From the NCBI RefSeq assembly GCF_001908375.1, contig NZ_CP017241.1, forward strand, positions 2,421,001-2,485,000: DNA of 64,000 bases. Direction: 5' to 3'. Under the pieces are notes generated by a model. That model saw only the letters and a list, made by a program, of their open reading frames with translations. It was not told where the DNA came from and made no database searches. Shown in pieces: positions 54,526 through 63,254 of the stretch. The first letter of the stretch is position 1. Each line of letters opens with the position of its first letter. Source of the stretch: Rhizobium etli 8C-3. GTDB taxonomy: Bacteria; Pseudomonadota; Alphaproteobacteria; Rhizobiales; Rhizobiaceae. The position numbers and the translations under genes are program-made.

Positions 54526-55413
54526 ATGAGCGAAACGATACTCGTCACCGGCGCGGCCGGCCAGCTTGGCCGGCGCATCATTCATCACCTGCTCGAAACC
54601 TACAATGTTCCGGCCAAGAGCATCATCGCCGCCACCCGCGACCCGGCGAAACTCGCCTCGCTCGCCTTTAAGGGCGTGACCACCCGCAAGGCCGACTTCG
54701 ACGATGCAGCAAGCCTGGAAGCCGCCTTCAAGGGCGTCGATCGCCTGCTGATCATCAGCACCGACGCACTCGCCATCCCCGGTCAGCGCCTGACGCAGCA
54801 CAAGTGCGCCGTGGAAGCTGCGGCGAGAGCCGGCGTGAAGCACATCGCCTATACATCCATGCCCTCGCCGGACAAGTCACTCGTCACTTTCGCGCCGGAC
54901 CACCTCGGCACCGAGCACGTCATAAAGGCCGCGGGCATTCCCTATACGATTTTCCGCAACGCCTGGTATTTCGACAACTATCTGCACGGCATGCCGCATA
55001 ATCTGCAGACTGGCAGTTGGTACACGGCAAGCGGCGACGGCAGGGTTTCCAATATCTCCCGCGACGACTGCGCAATGGCGATTGCCGCCGCCCTCGCCTC
55101 CAAAACGGGCGAGAACGCAACCTACACGCTGACGGGCAGCCAATCGCTAACCGCCGACGAGATCGCCGCCGGCATCGCCGCTGCTGTCGGAAAGCCTTTA
55201 CAGGCCGTGAAAGTTAGCGACGAGCAGCTCGGCCAGGGCATGCGCGGGGCGGGACTGCCCGACTTCGTCGCCGACATGCTGGTCTCAGCCGACGCCAACA
55301 TCCGCGCCGGCAACTTCGATCTCCTCACGGACGACTTCAGGACGCTGACCGGCAAGCAGACGCAGAAGCTCGAGGACTTCTTCGTTGCAAACAAGGCAGC
55401 TCTGCTGACATAA
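54526..55413 (+). CDS. NmrA/QorB-like NAD(P)H-binding reductase
   Basis: 295 residues. The Rossmann loop VTGAAGQLGRRI (about 7-18) opens an atypical short-chain dehydrogenase of the NmrA/QorB kind, with FRNAWYFDNYLHGM and YTLTGSQSLTADEIAAGIA as family-type patches. It likely reduces quinones or acts as an NADP-dependent sensor. GAGGAAG precedes the ATG. The divergent HxlR gene is the probable regulator, as with qorR/qorB-like pairs. Confidence 0.85.
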   Translation: MSETILVTGAAGQLGRRIIHHLLETYNVPAKSIIAATRDPAKLASLAFKGVTTRKADFDDAASLEAAFKGVDRLLIISTDALAIPGQRLTQHKCAVEAAARAGVKHIAYTSMPSPDKSLVTFAPDHLGTEHVIKAAGIPYTIFRNAWYFDNYLHGMPHNLQTGSWYTASGDGRVSNISRDDCAMAIAAALASKTGENATYTLTGSQSLTADEIAAGIAAAVGKPLQAVKVSDEQLGQGMRGAGLPDFVADMLVSADANIRAGNFDLLTDDFRTLTGKQTQKLEDFFVANKAALLT

Positions 55414-55443
55414 GCGTCGATTTCTGCCCCATCGAGTCAGTTG

Positions 55444-55482
55444 CTGCGAAGGGCAAGGCAGGCATTGCCTTGCCCTTCGCAG
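55444..55482. terminator. Long perfect hairpin (17-base stem)
   Basis: CTGCGAAGGGCAAGGCA at 55444-55460 and its exact complement at 55466-55482 flank a 5-base loop. The hairpin sits 30 bases after the reductase stop and about 108 bases from the pdxJ stop. No T run follows, so it may be a convergent terminator or an RNA-stabilising stem. Confidence 0.6.
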
Positions 55483-55590
55483 GCAATGGAGCGGCGACGG
55501 GCCGTGGCTGGATCTCTCCTCGGGATTGACCTGAGGCGCGGAGCCCTTTCGCCACGCGCCCCACGTCCTGCAAAGAAAGCGGCCTGCTCC

Positions 55591-56343
55591 TCAGATCTTG
55601 TGCCCCAACGCCCGGCAAAAGCGCCGGACGGTTTCCGCCATGCCGTATTCCAGTGCATCCGCCGTCAGGCCGTGACCGATCGAAACTTCCGCAAGCTTCG
55701 GGATGCGCTTCACGAGCGGCGGCAGGTTGGCGACCGTCAGGTCGTGGCCAGCATTGACGCCGAGGTCGATTGCGAGTGCTGCGTCCGCCGTCTTGCCGAG
55801 CGCTTCGAGAATCGGGCCTGCCCGCTCCGGCGAACCGTAGCAGCCGCCATATGGACCGGTATAGAGCTCGATCCGGTCCGCCCCCGTCGCCTTGGCGATC
55901 TTCACTGCATCGGCATCGCCGTCGCCGTCGGCAAACAGCGAAACCCGGGTTCCCATCTTCTTGAGTTTTACAACGACATCCGTGAGAAAAGCCTGATGCC
56001 TGGAAAAATCCCAACCGTGGTCGGAGGTCGCCTGCGTCGGATCGTCAGGCACGAGCGTCACCTGCTCGGGGGCGGCGCCTCCACAGAGATCGAGGAATTC
56101 CTCCGTCGGATAACCCTCGATGTTGAACTCGGCCTCAGGAAACTCGTCGTCGATCAGATTGCGGATCACCTTCAGGTCGGAGAAACGAATGTGCCGCTGG
56201 TCTGGCCGCGGATGGACGGTCAGCCCGCTGGCCCCCGACTGCAAGGCGATGCGCCCCAGCGCCTCGACGCTTGGCCATGGCAGATCGCGCCTGTTGCGCA
56301 GCATGGCGATGGCATTGAGATTGACGGAAAGCGTCGTCGGCAT
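55591..56343 (-). CDS. pdxJ: Pyridoxine 5'-phosphate synthase
   Basis: 250 residues of PdxJ, which condenses 1-deoxyxylulose 5-phosphate and 3-amino-2-oxopropyl phosphate to pyridoxine phosphate in vitamin B6 synthesis. [15 protein letters not shown] at the N-terminus, [16 protein letters not shown], the ELYTGPYG segment and the conserved end [13 protein letters not shown] are present. ATG at 56343. No other vitamin B6 genes are adjacent. It stands alone, divergent from the MerR-LuxR gene. Confidence 0.95.
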   Translation of the reverse strand: MPTTLSVNLNAIAMLRNRRDLPWPSVEALGRIALQSGASGLTVHPRPDQRHIRFSDLKVIRNLIDDEFPEAEFNIEGYPTEEFLDLCGGAAPEQVTLVPDDPTQATSDHGWDFSRHQAFLTDVVVKLKKMGTRVSLFADGDGDADAVKIAKATGADRIELYTGPYGGCYGSPERAGPILEALGKTADAALAIDLGVNAGHDLTVANLPPLVKRIPKLAEVSIGHGLTADALEYGMAETVRRFCRALGHKI

Positions 56344-56770
56344 GTTGATGATCCATTCGGTGCGATAAGCGTGAGCTGCTTTTTATGCCAATGGGCCCGG
56401 CGAAACCAATGAGATTCTGATATGGCTGCATGCAAATCCATGATGGAGGCCCGCATGGTCGCAAAGGGCATAACGCAGGAGTATTCCCGTTCCGCTGCAA
56501 GAATTTCAGCTGTTGCGGGCACTCTATACGGCCGACCGTACGCCGGATATCAAGATTTCGGGCGCTGCGTTGCTATCCTATTTAAAAGCGATTATTTTTA
56601 GCACTTACAAAAATGCCCGTTCACGCATAACGTGAGAATAAGTATCGAGTAAGTACGCCGCGTACTGCTTCTTCCCGACGACAAGAACGCCTCGAGGAAC
56701 ACCACTCCGCAGCGCCTTCGAAGCAACTGGCAAAACCGCATGAGGTGCAACTTTTGCCCCAGGAGGGTTC
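56344..56770. other. Divergent promoter region, no gene
   Basis: 427 bases between pdxJ and the MerR-LuxR gene. The AT-rich part around 56575-56660 is the likely promoter area. TCACG-CATAA-CGTGA at 56621-56635 is a short inverted repeat. A GGAGGG site serves the right-hand gene. Other frames are not credible. Confidence 0.45.
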
Positions 56771-57457
56771 ATGCCAGACGGTACCAAACGTGCCGCCGCC
56801 GGTAAAGCTTCGGAGCGCCGTTTCAGATACCGGTTCCTGCCATCTGCCGCCCTGCCGCCGGACTTGCCCGACGGACCGGTACCCATCGCCGAGATGGCCA
56901 ACGCGTTCGGGGTCACGCACAGGACGCTGCATTTCTACGAAGAAAAGGGACTGCTGTCGGCCAACCGTATTGGCCTGATGCGCGTTTACGGCCAGGACGA
57001 CGTGATGCGCATGGCCGTCATCAACGTCTGCCGCGAGACCGGGATGGCGATCGCGGTCATTCAGGAGCTGATGGAGGAATTGCGCCGTGCATCCTCGCAG
57101 GAGGAAGCAGAGGCAATCTTCCAGGAGGTGCTCGCCGTCCGCAAACGCGAGCTGACGGCGGAAATGTCGACACTGCATCGTCAGTTGCAACAGGTCAGCG
57201 ATCTGCTCGACCCCGACGCCAGCAGCGAGATACCGCCGCTCAACGACAACGAGGATCAATCCGCCCTTTCGGATGAGGAACTGCGCTGCCTCTCGTTGAT
57301 GGCCGAAGGCTTCTCGACGCAGCGCATCGCCCGCGCCCTTGACCTGAAGCATGACGAAGCACAGGCGCTCGAAGCTGACATCATCCTGAAATTCCGGGCC
57401 AACAACCGCTTCCAGGCAATCACCAAGGCAGTTCTTCTCGGCATCGTCAAAGTGTGA
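56771..57457 (+). CDS. MerR-LuxR fusion transcriptional regulator
   Basis: 228 residues with two DNA-binding domains. A MerR-type winged helix lies at about 36-105 (PVPIAEMANAFGVTHRTL then HFYEEKGLLS). A coiled-coil helix follows (about 110-150). A LuxR-type helix-turn-helix lies at about 165-225 (LSDEELRCLSLMAEGFSTQR). No ligand-binding or metal-binding Cys is visible. Two binding heads on one chain suggest bridging or atypical sites. AGGAGGG four bases before the ATG fixes the start. It stands alone, divergent from pdxJ. Confidence 0.8.
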   Translation: MPDGTKRAAAGKASERRFRYRFLPSAALPPDLPDGPVPIAEMANAFGVTHRTLHFYEEKGLLSANRIGLMRVYGQDDVMRMAVINVCRETGMAIAVIQELMEELRRASSQEEAEAIFQEVLAVRKRELTAEMSTLHRQLQQVSDLLDPDASSEIPPLNDNEDQSALSDEELRCLSLMAEGFSTQRIARALDLKHDEAQALEADIILKFRANNRFQAITKAVLLGIVKV

Positions 57458-57491
57458 CGTTCCGGCAATGGCCGCCACCGTTTTTGCAGCT

Positions 57492-58619
57492 TCACCGCAC
57501 GATCGTCAGCGTCTCCGCCGCGCGTGTGATCGCCGTATAAAGCCAGCGTTCGCGCGTATCGCGGAAGGCCCAGCTTTCATCAAAGAGCACCACATTGTTC
57601 CACTGCGAGCCCTGCGCCTTGTGCACGGTCAGCGCATAGCCGTAATCGAATTCGTCGTAGCGCTTGCGTGTATTCCACGGGATTTCGCCTTCGACATGCT
57701 CGAAAACCTGTTTCAGCAGCTTGATCTTTGCCGCGCCGCGACCCATGTCGTCGTCTTCGGGCCGCACGAGCAGGTTGATGCCCGGCTTCGTCGTCTCCTT
57801 CGATGACGTCATCACCTGCCAGAGCGAGCCGTTGAGCAGTCCCTTGGCGGGGTCGTTTCGCAGACAGACGAGCTTGTCGCCCGTCTGCGGATAATCCGCC
57901 GTGAAACCCTTCAACTCCCGCAGGCGCTGGTTATAGCGACGCCGCGTTCGGTTGGTGCCGACAAGCACCTGATCGGCATCGAGCACCAAGGCCTGGTTGA
58001 CTTCGTTCTTGGAAATCACCCGGGCGGTGCCGTAGTCGCCAGAGATGATCTCGTTGCCTTCGCGCACCTGCATCGCCAGCTTGATGATCGGATTGTCGCG
58101 CGCCTGGCGGTGAATGTCCGTCAATAGGTAATCAGGCTCCTGATTGGTAAAGAAGCCGCCGCCCGAAACCGGCGGCAGCTGGCCGGGATCGCCGAGCACC
58201 AGGATCGGTGTGCCGAAGCTCATCAGATCCTTTCCAAGCGCCTCGTCGACCATCGAGCATTCGTCGACGATGATCAGCGCCGCCTTGGCGACCGGGCTCT
58301 GGCGGTTGATGGTGAACATCGGCGTCATCGAGGTCTTGCCGGTTTCCTCGTCCTCGACAGCCTCTTCCCCACGCGGGCGATAGATTAACGAATGGATAGT
58401 CTTGGCATTGCTGGCACCGCGCGAGCGCAATACCTGCGCCGCCTTGCCAGTGAAGGCGGCAAACAACACGTCGCCATCGACATTCTCGGCAAAATGCTTG
58501 GCAAGGGTCGTCTTGCCCGTTCCGGCATAGCCGAACAGACGGAAGAGCGGCGACCGGCCCTCCTTCAGCCACTTCGAAACGGCCTTCAGGGCTTCGTCCT
58601 GTTGCGGAGCAAATTGCAT
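57492..58619 (-). CDS. RecD-like superfamily 1 DNA helicase
   Basis: 375 residues. Walker A GYAGTGKTTLAKHF lies at about 29-42, the Walker B IIVDECSMVDE and motif III GDPGQLPPVSGGGFF follow, and the terminal motif VHKAQGSQWNNVVLFDES is of UvrD/RecD type with YTAITRA. It lacks the N-terminal RecD2 OB domains and is short, like small ATP-dependent helicases found in rhizobia. ATG at 58619. The role may be repair or replication restart; no partner gene is near. Confidence 0.88.
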   Translation of the reverse strand: MQFAPQQDEALKAVSKWLKEGRSPLFRLFGYAGTGKTTLAKHFAENVDGDVLFAAFTGKAAQVLRSRGASNAKTIHSLIYRPRGEEAVEDEETGKTSMTPMFTINRQSPVAKAALIIVDECSMVDEALGKDLMSFGTPILVLGDPGQLPPVSGGGFFTNQEPDYLLTDIHRQARDNPIIKLAMQVREGNEIISGDYGTARVISKNEVNQALVLDADQVLVGTNRTRRRYNQRLRELKGFTADYPQTGDKLVCLRNDPAKGLLNGSLWQVMTSSKETTKPGINLLVRPEDDDMGRGAAKIKLLKQVFEHVEGEIPWNTRKRYDEFDYGYALTVHKAQGSQWNNVVLFDESWAFRDTRERWLYTAITRAAETLTIVR

Positions 58620-58761
58620 GGGGGCGACTTGGCAGGATTCGCGGCCGCGAAGCAAGGTGGAAAGTGCGCCCGCAGGTTGGCGCGGCGCGATTGCCTGCTT
58701 TCAGCGGCTTGAACGCCGGTTTTGCGCCCTTTAGTGTCGCCACGTTGCTTGAGGGAATCAC

Positions 58762-59358
58762 GTGAGAAGAAGCATTCAATTCTGCCTGATGACGGTCGCC
58801 TTGACGATTCCTGCTGCCGCCCAGGCGGAATGGCAGGCCATCGAACAGGTCACTCCCTATGCAATCACTGGCAAATCCGGCGCCGAGCTCTACACATCGA
58901 TCGGCGAAAACGGTCCCAGCGCCGGCATCGGGCGTGTCATCGCGCACACGACCTTCAAGCTCACCTGGACCAGGAAATACGAGCCGCAGGCGGACAGGTC
59001 CTGCAGGCTTACGGTGGCCCGGCCCAAGCTGATTATCACTTATACTCTGCCTAAACCTACGACGCAGCTGCCACCTGCAACCAAGGCTAGCTGGGACAGC
59101 TTCATAACTGGCGTAGAGACCCACGAACGCTGGCACGGCGAAACCATAAAGCAGATGGTCAAGGCAATTGAAGCCTACAGCCTCGGACTGACCGCCGCTG
59201 ATGATCCCGAATGCAGCAAGATCCGCCTCGTGCTGACAAAACGCCTCGGCGAACTCTCCGGCTACCAGCGTCAGCGGGGCCGCGACTTCGACAAGGTCGA
59301 AATGGGTGAAGGCGGCAACATCAAGCAGCTTATCCTCAAGCTGGTGAATGGCCCGTAG
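58762..59358 (+). CDS. DUF922-type secreted putative metalloprotease
   Basis: 198 residues. A signal peptide (about 1-22) leads into a DUF922-type domain. THERWHGE contains the zinc-protease HExxH pattern at about residue 121-125, so peptidase activity is possible but unproven. GTG at 58762 follows GAGGG by six bases; no ATG is well placed. Its 3' end overlaps the ABC-F gene by 23 bases in convergent arrangement. Confidence 0.8.
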   Translation: MRRSIQFCLMTVALTIPAAAQAEWQAIEQVTPYAITGKSGAELYTSIGENGPSAGIGRVIAHTTFKLTWTRKYEPQADRSCRLTVARPKLIITYTLPKPTTQLPPATKASWDSFITGVETHERWHGETIKQMVKAIEAYSLGLTAADDPECSKIRLVLTKRLGELSGYQRQRGRDFDKVEMGEGGNIKQLILKLVNGP

Positions 59359-60934
59359 GAAACTCCAGCCGGCGCGTGATCCCAATGCCCTGCAGGAAGA
59401 CTTCGTCGTGACTGACGACCAGCAGCGCGCCGTCATAGGCACGCAATCCGACCTCGACCGCAGCGATCGAATCGATGTCGAGATGATTGGTCGGCTCGTC
59501 CAGGATGAGGAGCGAAGGCGGTTCCGACCCGCCCAGAACGCATGCCATACCGGCCCGCAACAGCTGGCCGCCGCTGAGCGTCGATACGCTCCGGAGCGCA
59601 GCATCGGCCCTGAACATGAACCGGGCGAGCGCCGCCCGACAGGCGTTTTCATCAGCGCCCGGGTTTATCCGCAGGAAGTTGTCACGGATCGAGGCCGACG
59701 GATCGAGAAGGGTCACCTGCTGATCGAGCATTGCGCACTTGGTCATGACTGAGACCGTCCCGGCCTGGGGCTTCAACTGCGCGGTGACCAGCGCCAGCAA
59801 TGTCGTCTTGCCCGAACCGTTCGGGCCGGTGACGGCGATGCGCTCCGGTCCAACGATGTTGAAGGACAGGTCGCTGAGGACCGGCTCGGCAGACCGATAG
59901 CCCGCCGTCACCGAATCCACCTTCAGGACGACCTTGTTGGCAGGCAGTCGGGCCGGCGAAAGCGTCACCGAAAGGGGCTCCAGGATTTCGATCTTGTCGC
60001 GCGCGGCGGCGGCGTCTTCGAGCGCCTGGCTACGCCGGCGTTCGACAAGCCGGGCGTTATCGCCGCCTGTTGCTTCGCTGCGCTCCTTCAAGCCGCCGGC
60101 GACGATACGCGGCATGTCGCCTCTGGCAGCCTTTTTTCGGCCGATACGATCCCTGCGAGCTTGCCGTTCGGCCGTGGCTTGGGCGCTTCGGGCAACCACC
60201 GCCACACGCTTCTCGGCATCGGCGAGATCTTGCTCTGCGGCAGTCAATTCTAAAGCCTTGCGCTGCCGATACTGGCTCCAGTTGCCGCCATAACTCGTGA
60301 CCCCAAGCGAAGTCAGTTCGACGATGGCGTCCATGGTTTCGAGCAATTCCCGGTCGTGGCTGACGACGATGGTCCCCGCTCGCCAGTTTGCGATCAGGTC
60401 GATGACGGCCTGGCGGCCGTCGCGGTCGAGATTGTTGGTAGGCTCGTCCAGGATGAGAAAATCGGGCTCGGCGAAGATCAATGCTGCAAGCCCTGCCCGC
60501 GTGCGCTGCCCACCCGACAGTTCGACAAGACGCGTTTCGGGCTCGCCGTCGATCCCCGCGCGATCGAGAGCCGAAGCAATACGCGCTTCCAGCTTCCAGT
60601 CGGCCGATGCAAGCTCTTCAGCCGTCGCCTCGCCCGCCTCGGCGCGTCGAAGGACGGCGAGCGCTTCGGTCACGCCGAAGAGATCGCCAATCATTTCTTC
60701 GGCTTTCACCTGGACGCCTTGACGGAGCACGCCCAGGCGACCACCTGACGTTATCGTCCCGGACTGAGGCTGGAGTTCGCCGGAGATGAGCTTGAGAAGC
60801 GTGGTCTTGCCAACGCCGTTGCGGCCGACAAGACCCGTTCGGTCTGTGCCGAAGCCTAGATCGAGACCTGAGAAAAGCGGCCGGCCGTCAGGGGTGGACC
60901 ACGACACGTTGGAGAGCTTGATGAATGCAGGCAT
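59336..60934 (-). CDS. ABC-F family ATPase
   Basis: 532 residues with two ATP-binding domains and no membrane segment. The first has GRNGVGKTTLLKL and LSGGQRTRAGLAAL with LDEPTNNLDRDGR; the second has GPNGSGKTTLLALV, LSGGQLLRAGMACVL and LDEPTNHLDIDS. The linker (about 225-310) is Arg/Ala-rich and helical, as in ribosome-binding ABC-F proteins. The role is in translation or antibiotic protection. ATG at 60934 has GGA about seven bases upstream. It is a separate transcription unit. Confidence 0.9.
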   Translation of the reverse strand: MPAFIKLSNVSWSTPDGRPLFSGLDLGFGTDRTGLVGRNGVGKTTLLKLISGELQPQSGTITSGGRLGVLRQGVQVKAEEMIGDLFGVTEALAVLRRAEAGEATAEELASADWKLEARIASALDRAGIDGEPETRLVELSGGQRTRAGLAALIFAEPDFLILDEPTNNLDRDGRQAVIDLIANWRAGTIVVSHDRELLETMDAIVELTSLGVTSYGGNWSQYRQRKALELTAAEQDLADAEKRVAVVARSAQATAERQARRDRIGRKKAARGDMPRIVAGGLKERSEATGGDNARLVERRRSQALEDAAAARDKIEILEPLSVTLSPARLPANKVVLKVDSVTAGYRSAEPVLSDLSFNIVGPERIAVTGPNGSGKTTLLALVTAQLKPQAGTVSVMTKCAMLDQQVTLLDPSASIRDNFLRINPGADENACRAALARFMFRADAALRSVSTLSGGQLLRAGMACVLGGSEPPSLLILDEPTNHLDIDSIAAVEVGLRAYDGALLVVSHDEVFLQGIGITRRLEFPTGHSPA

Positions 60935-61121
60935 GGATGTCCAGTTTTCCGGTGGCAAGGCAAATTGGCGTTGCGATCGGGTGGAAATCCATTGCTGCAC
61001 ACATCCTGTTGAAACGAACGATGGCCGGAAGCTAAGTGACGGGTGCTGCTAATTCAAGCAGGAGTAAATCTCGGCACGACACCAGAGACGTGGATTTCGT
61101 TTAAATATCCTCAGTACGCAT

Positions 61122-61152
61122 GGAATAAAATCACTCCTGCCGGTGTCTCATC
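61122..61152 (+). promoter_or_regulatory. Candidate ECF-type promoter upstream of the COG4315 gene
   Basis: GGAATAAAA (61122-61130) and GTCTCATC (61145-61152) are spaced as -35 and -10 elements, 42 bases before the ATG at 61194. ECF sigma factors often activate their own operon, and the sigma gene lies just downstream. The assignment is by pattern only. Confidence 0.4.
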
Positions 61153-61193
61153 TCCGGTAAGCAAAGAAGCTGCCGAACCTGAGGAGAGACCAC

Positions 61194-61574
61194 ATGAAAT
61201 CCGTAAAGTTCGTTCTCGCTTTCGCCGCCGCATCTGCTGCGGCAACGGCTGCATTTGCGGCAGCGCCGGTCATGACCGTCGAATCCGCCAAGGGCAAGGT
61301 GCTCGCCGGCGAAAACGGCATGACGCTCTATACCTTCAAGAAGGACACAAAGGGCGTTTCCAATTGCTACGACCAATGCGCCAAAAACTGGCCGCCGCTG
61401 ATGGCCGCTTCCGATGCGAAGGCCGATGGTGCATATTCGATCATCGACCGCAAGGACGGCACAAAGCAATGGGCCAAGGACGGCATGCCGCTCTATTTCT
61501 GGGTGAAGGACACCAAGAAGGGTGATATCACCGGCGATGGCGTGGGGGGCAACTGGGACCTTGCCAAACCCTGA
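61194..61574 (+). CDS. Secreted COG4315-type protein
   Basis: 126 residues. A signal peptide (1-22, ending FAA) leads into a domain with two repeats typical of the COG4315/lipoprotein_15 family: GMTLYTFKKDT followed by CYDQCAKNWPPL (Cys pair), and GMPLYFWVKDTKKGD near the end. The family is periplasmic and its role is unknown. It is the first of three genes with the ECF sigma and anti-sigma, starting 11 bases before the sigma gene, so it is a likely target of that factor. Confidence 0.85.
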   Translation: MKSVKFVLAFAAASAAATAAFAAAPVMTVESAKGKVLAGENGMTLYTFKKDTKGVSNCYDQCAKNWPPLMAASDAKADGAYSIIDRKDGTKQWAKDGMPLYFWVKDTKKGDITGDGVGGNWDLAKP

Positions 61575-61584
61575 GTAAACGGGC

Positions 61585-62100
61585 GTGAAGACACCAGCAC
61601 CCGAAACATTCGAGGGCCAGATCCTGGCCCTTCTCCCCTCGCTCCGGCGCTATTCGCGCAGCCTCACCCGCTCCGACGCCGACGGCGAGGATTTGCTGCA
61701 GGACTGTGTCGAAAAAGTACTTGCCCGCCGGTCGCAGTGGCGCGGCCTGAACCTGCGCGGCTGGGCGCTGACCATCATGACAAATCTCTTCCGAAACACC
61801 CGACGCCAGAGCCCGCCCAGCATCATGGTCGAGCTTGACAGTGCCGAGGACCTGCCCTCGCCCGAGACGCCTGCCGATCCGCTGGAGCGCTTGCGGCTGG
61901 AAGATGCGCTGAACAGTCTGTCTGAGGAAAGCCGCGCCGTGCTGATGCTGGTTGTCATCGAGGGCTATACTTACAGCGAGGTGGCCGCCGCGCTCGACAT
62001 ACCGGTTGGCACCGTCATGTCGCGGCTGTCGCGCGCCCGACAGCGGCTTGGAGACCGAATGAAGGCCGACAATGTGATTACGCTTCGGAGACCGAAATGA
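61585..62100 (+). CDS. ECF-type RNA polymerase sigma factor
   Basis: 171 residues. Region 2 (about 12-80, SLRRYSRSLTRSDADGEDLLQDCVEKVL) and region 4 (about 110-160, LMLVVIEGYTYSEVAAALDIPVGTVMSRLSR) are clear. The start is GTG at 61585 with a weak site. Its stop overlaps the anti-sigma start (ATGA). It probably responds to an envelope or oxidative signal through that partner. Confidence 0.88.
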   Translation: MKTPAPETFEGQILALLPSLRRYSRSLTRSDADGEDLLQDCVEKVLARRSQWRGLNLRGWALTIMTNLFRNTRRQSPPSIMVELDSAEDLPSPETPADPLERLRLEDALNSLSEESRAVLMLVVIEGYTYSEVAAALDIPVGTVMSRLSRARQRLGDRMKADNVITLRRPK

Positions 62101-62879
62101 CCGAGACCAGGCCGACCGTGCCCGAAGCGGACCTCCATGCCTATGCCGATGGGCAACTGCCAGAAAACGCCCGCGCCCGTGTCGAGGCTTGGCTGAAGGA
62201 CAATCCCGACGACGCTGCCAAGGTGACGGCATGGCGAACGCAGAATGCTGCGATCCGTTCAATGTTCGAGCCTTACGAAAAATCCAAGGAAGGCGACATC
62301 CTGCTGGTCGAGCCGGAAAATGACGCTTCCCTCCGGCCGAGACGTTCGGCCATTGCCGCAGCCGCCGTCGCTCTCTTCACGCTTGGTGCCCTTGCCGGTC
62401 ATTACGGCCCTCCACTCGTCCAGCAACCCGAACTGCAGCTTGCCGGTTCCGAGACGCTGCCGGCAGAGGCGCAGAACGCCTTCCTGGTCTATGCAGGCGA
62501 GGTCCGCCATCCTGTCGAAGTCTTCGCCAATGAGGAAGTGCATCTGGCGACCTGGCTCGGCAAGCGGCTTTCTATTCCGAACCTGAAGGTGCCGGATCTA
62601 CAGTCCTTAGGCTTCCGGCTCGTCGGCGGACGGCTGCTGCCGGTGGAGGGAAAGCCGGGCGCGATGTTCATGTACGAGAATCAAGCGGGCGAACGCCTGA
62701 CGGCGCTTGTCGGCCGCAACAAGGCGAACCGGACGACAAGCTTCCGCTTCGCCTCCGCCGGCGGTGTCGAGACATTCTACTGGATCGACGGCGAACTCGG
62801 CTATGCCGTCACCGGCGAGATTTCGCGCGATATGCTGCGGCAGGTGGCCGAGGAATGCTACAAGCAGTTCCCGTCGTGA
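62097..62879 (+). CDS. Anti-sigma factor, single-pass membrane protein
   Basis: 260 residues. The N-terminal cytoplasmic part (about 1-78) begins with DLHAYADGQLPENARARVEAWL, the form seen in non-zinc anti-sigma factors. A membrane helix (about 81-99) is followed by a periplasmic domain to the end. No HxxxCxxC zinc motif is seen, so the redox-type ZAS mechanism is unlikely. The start overlaps the sigma stop, a coupled pair. Confidence 0.85.
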   Translation: MTETRPTVPEADLHAYADGQLPENARARVEAWLKDNPDDAAKVTAWRTQNAAIRSMFEPYEKSKEGDILLVEPENDASLRPRRSAIAAAAVALFTLGALAGHYGPPLVQQPELQLAGSETLPAEAQNAFLVYAGEVRHPVEVFANEEVHLATWLGKRLSIPNLKVPDLQSLGFRLVGGRLLPVEGKPGAMFMYENQAGERLTALVGRNKANRTTSFRFASAGGVETFYWIDGELGYAVTGEISRDMLRQVAEECYKQFPS

Positions 62880-62882
62880 CGA

Positions 62883-63254
62883 TCAGTGAAGCGGATCGTT
62901 GGAAAGCTCGATCGGCTTTCCGTGAGGCGTGGCTTGCGCCGCACGCTGCCAGCTCTTCTGCAGCAAAAGGATAGCCCCGACATCGGCTATGCCTTTATTG
63001 ACAAGGAGCGAGGATAGCGCTGCGACCCAGCATTCGAAGTAGTCGCTGCCGTTCACCGCCCGGCCCGGCCTGTGCAGTTCGGCCGAAAGCATCTTTGCCC
63101 ACTCTCTCCACGTGAAGAGACCGCGTTCGTGGAGATGCACCGTCATCGCAAAAGCTGCAGCCGCCCAGGGCTCGGGAAAGACCGGTTCGCCACCGGCGGA
63201 TTTCGGCAGTTGAGGCGATCGCGTCAGCGGCGATGCCGTTTCATAAAGGCTCAA
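62883..63254 (-). CDS. Nitrile hydratase accessory protein
   Basis: 123 residues. AFAMTVHLHERGLFTWREWAK and NGSDYFECWVAALSSLLV match the small activator proteins encoded after nitrile hydratase subunits, which insert the metal centre. The start is a TTG at 63254 with GGGAGAG five bases upstream, inside the end of the beta-subunit gene. No better start lies nearby. Stop is four bases from the anti-sigma stop in convergent arrangement. Confidence 0.82.
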   Translation of the reverse strand: MSLYETASPLTRSPQLPKSAGGEPVFPEPWAAAAFAMTVHLHERGLFTWREWAKMLSAELHRPGRAVNGSDYFECWVAALSSLLVNKGIADVGAILLLQKSWQRAAQATPHGKPIELSNDPLH

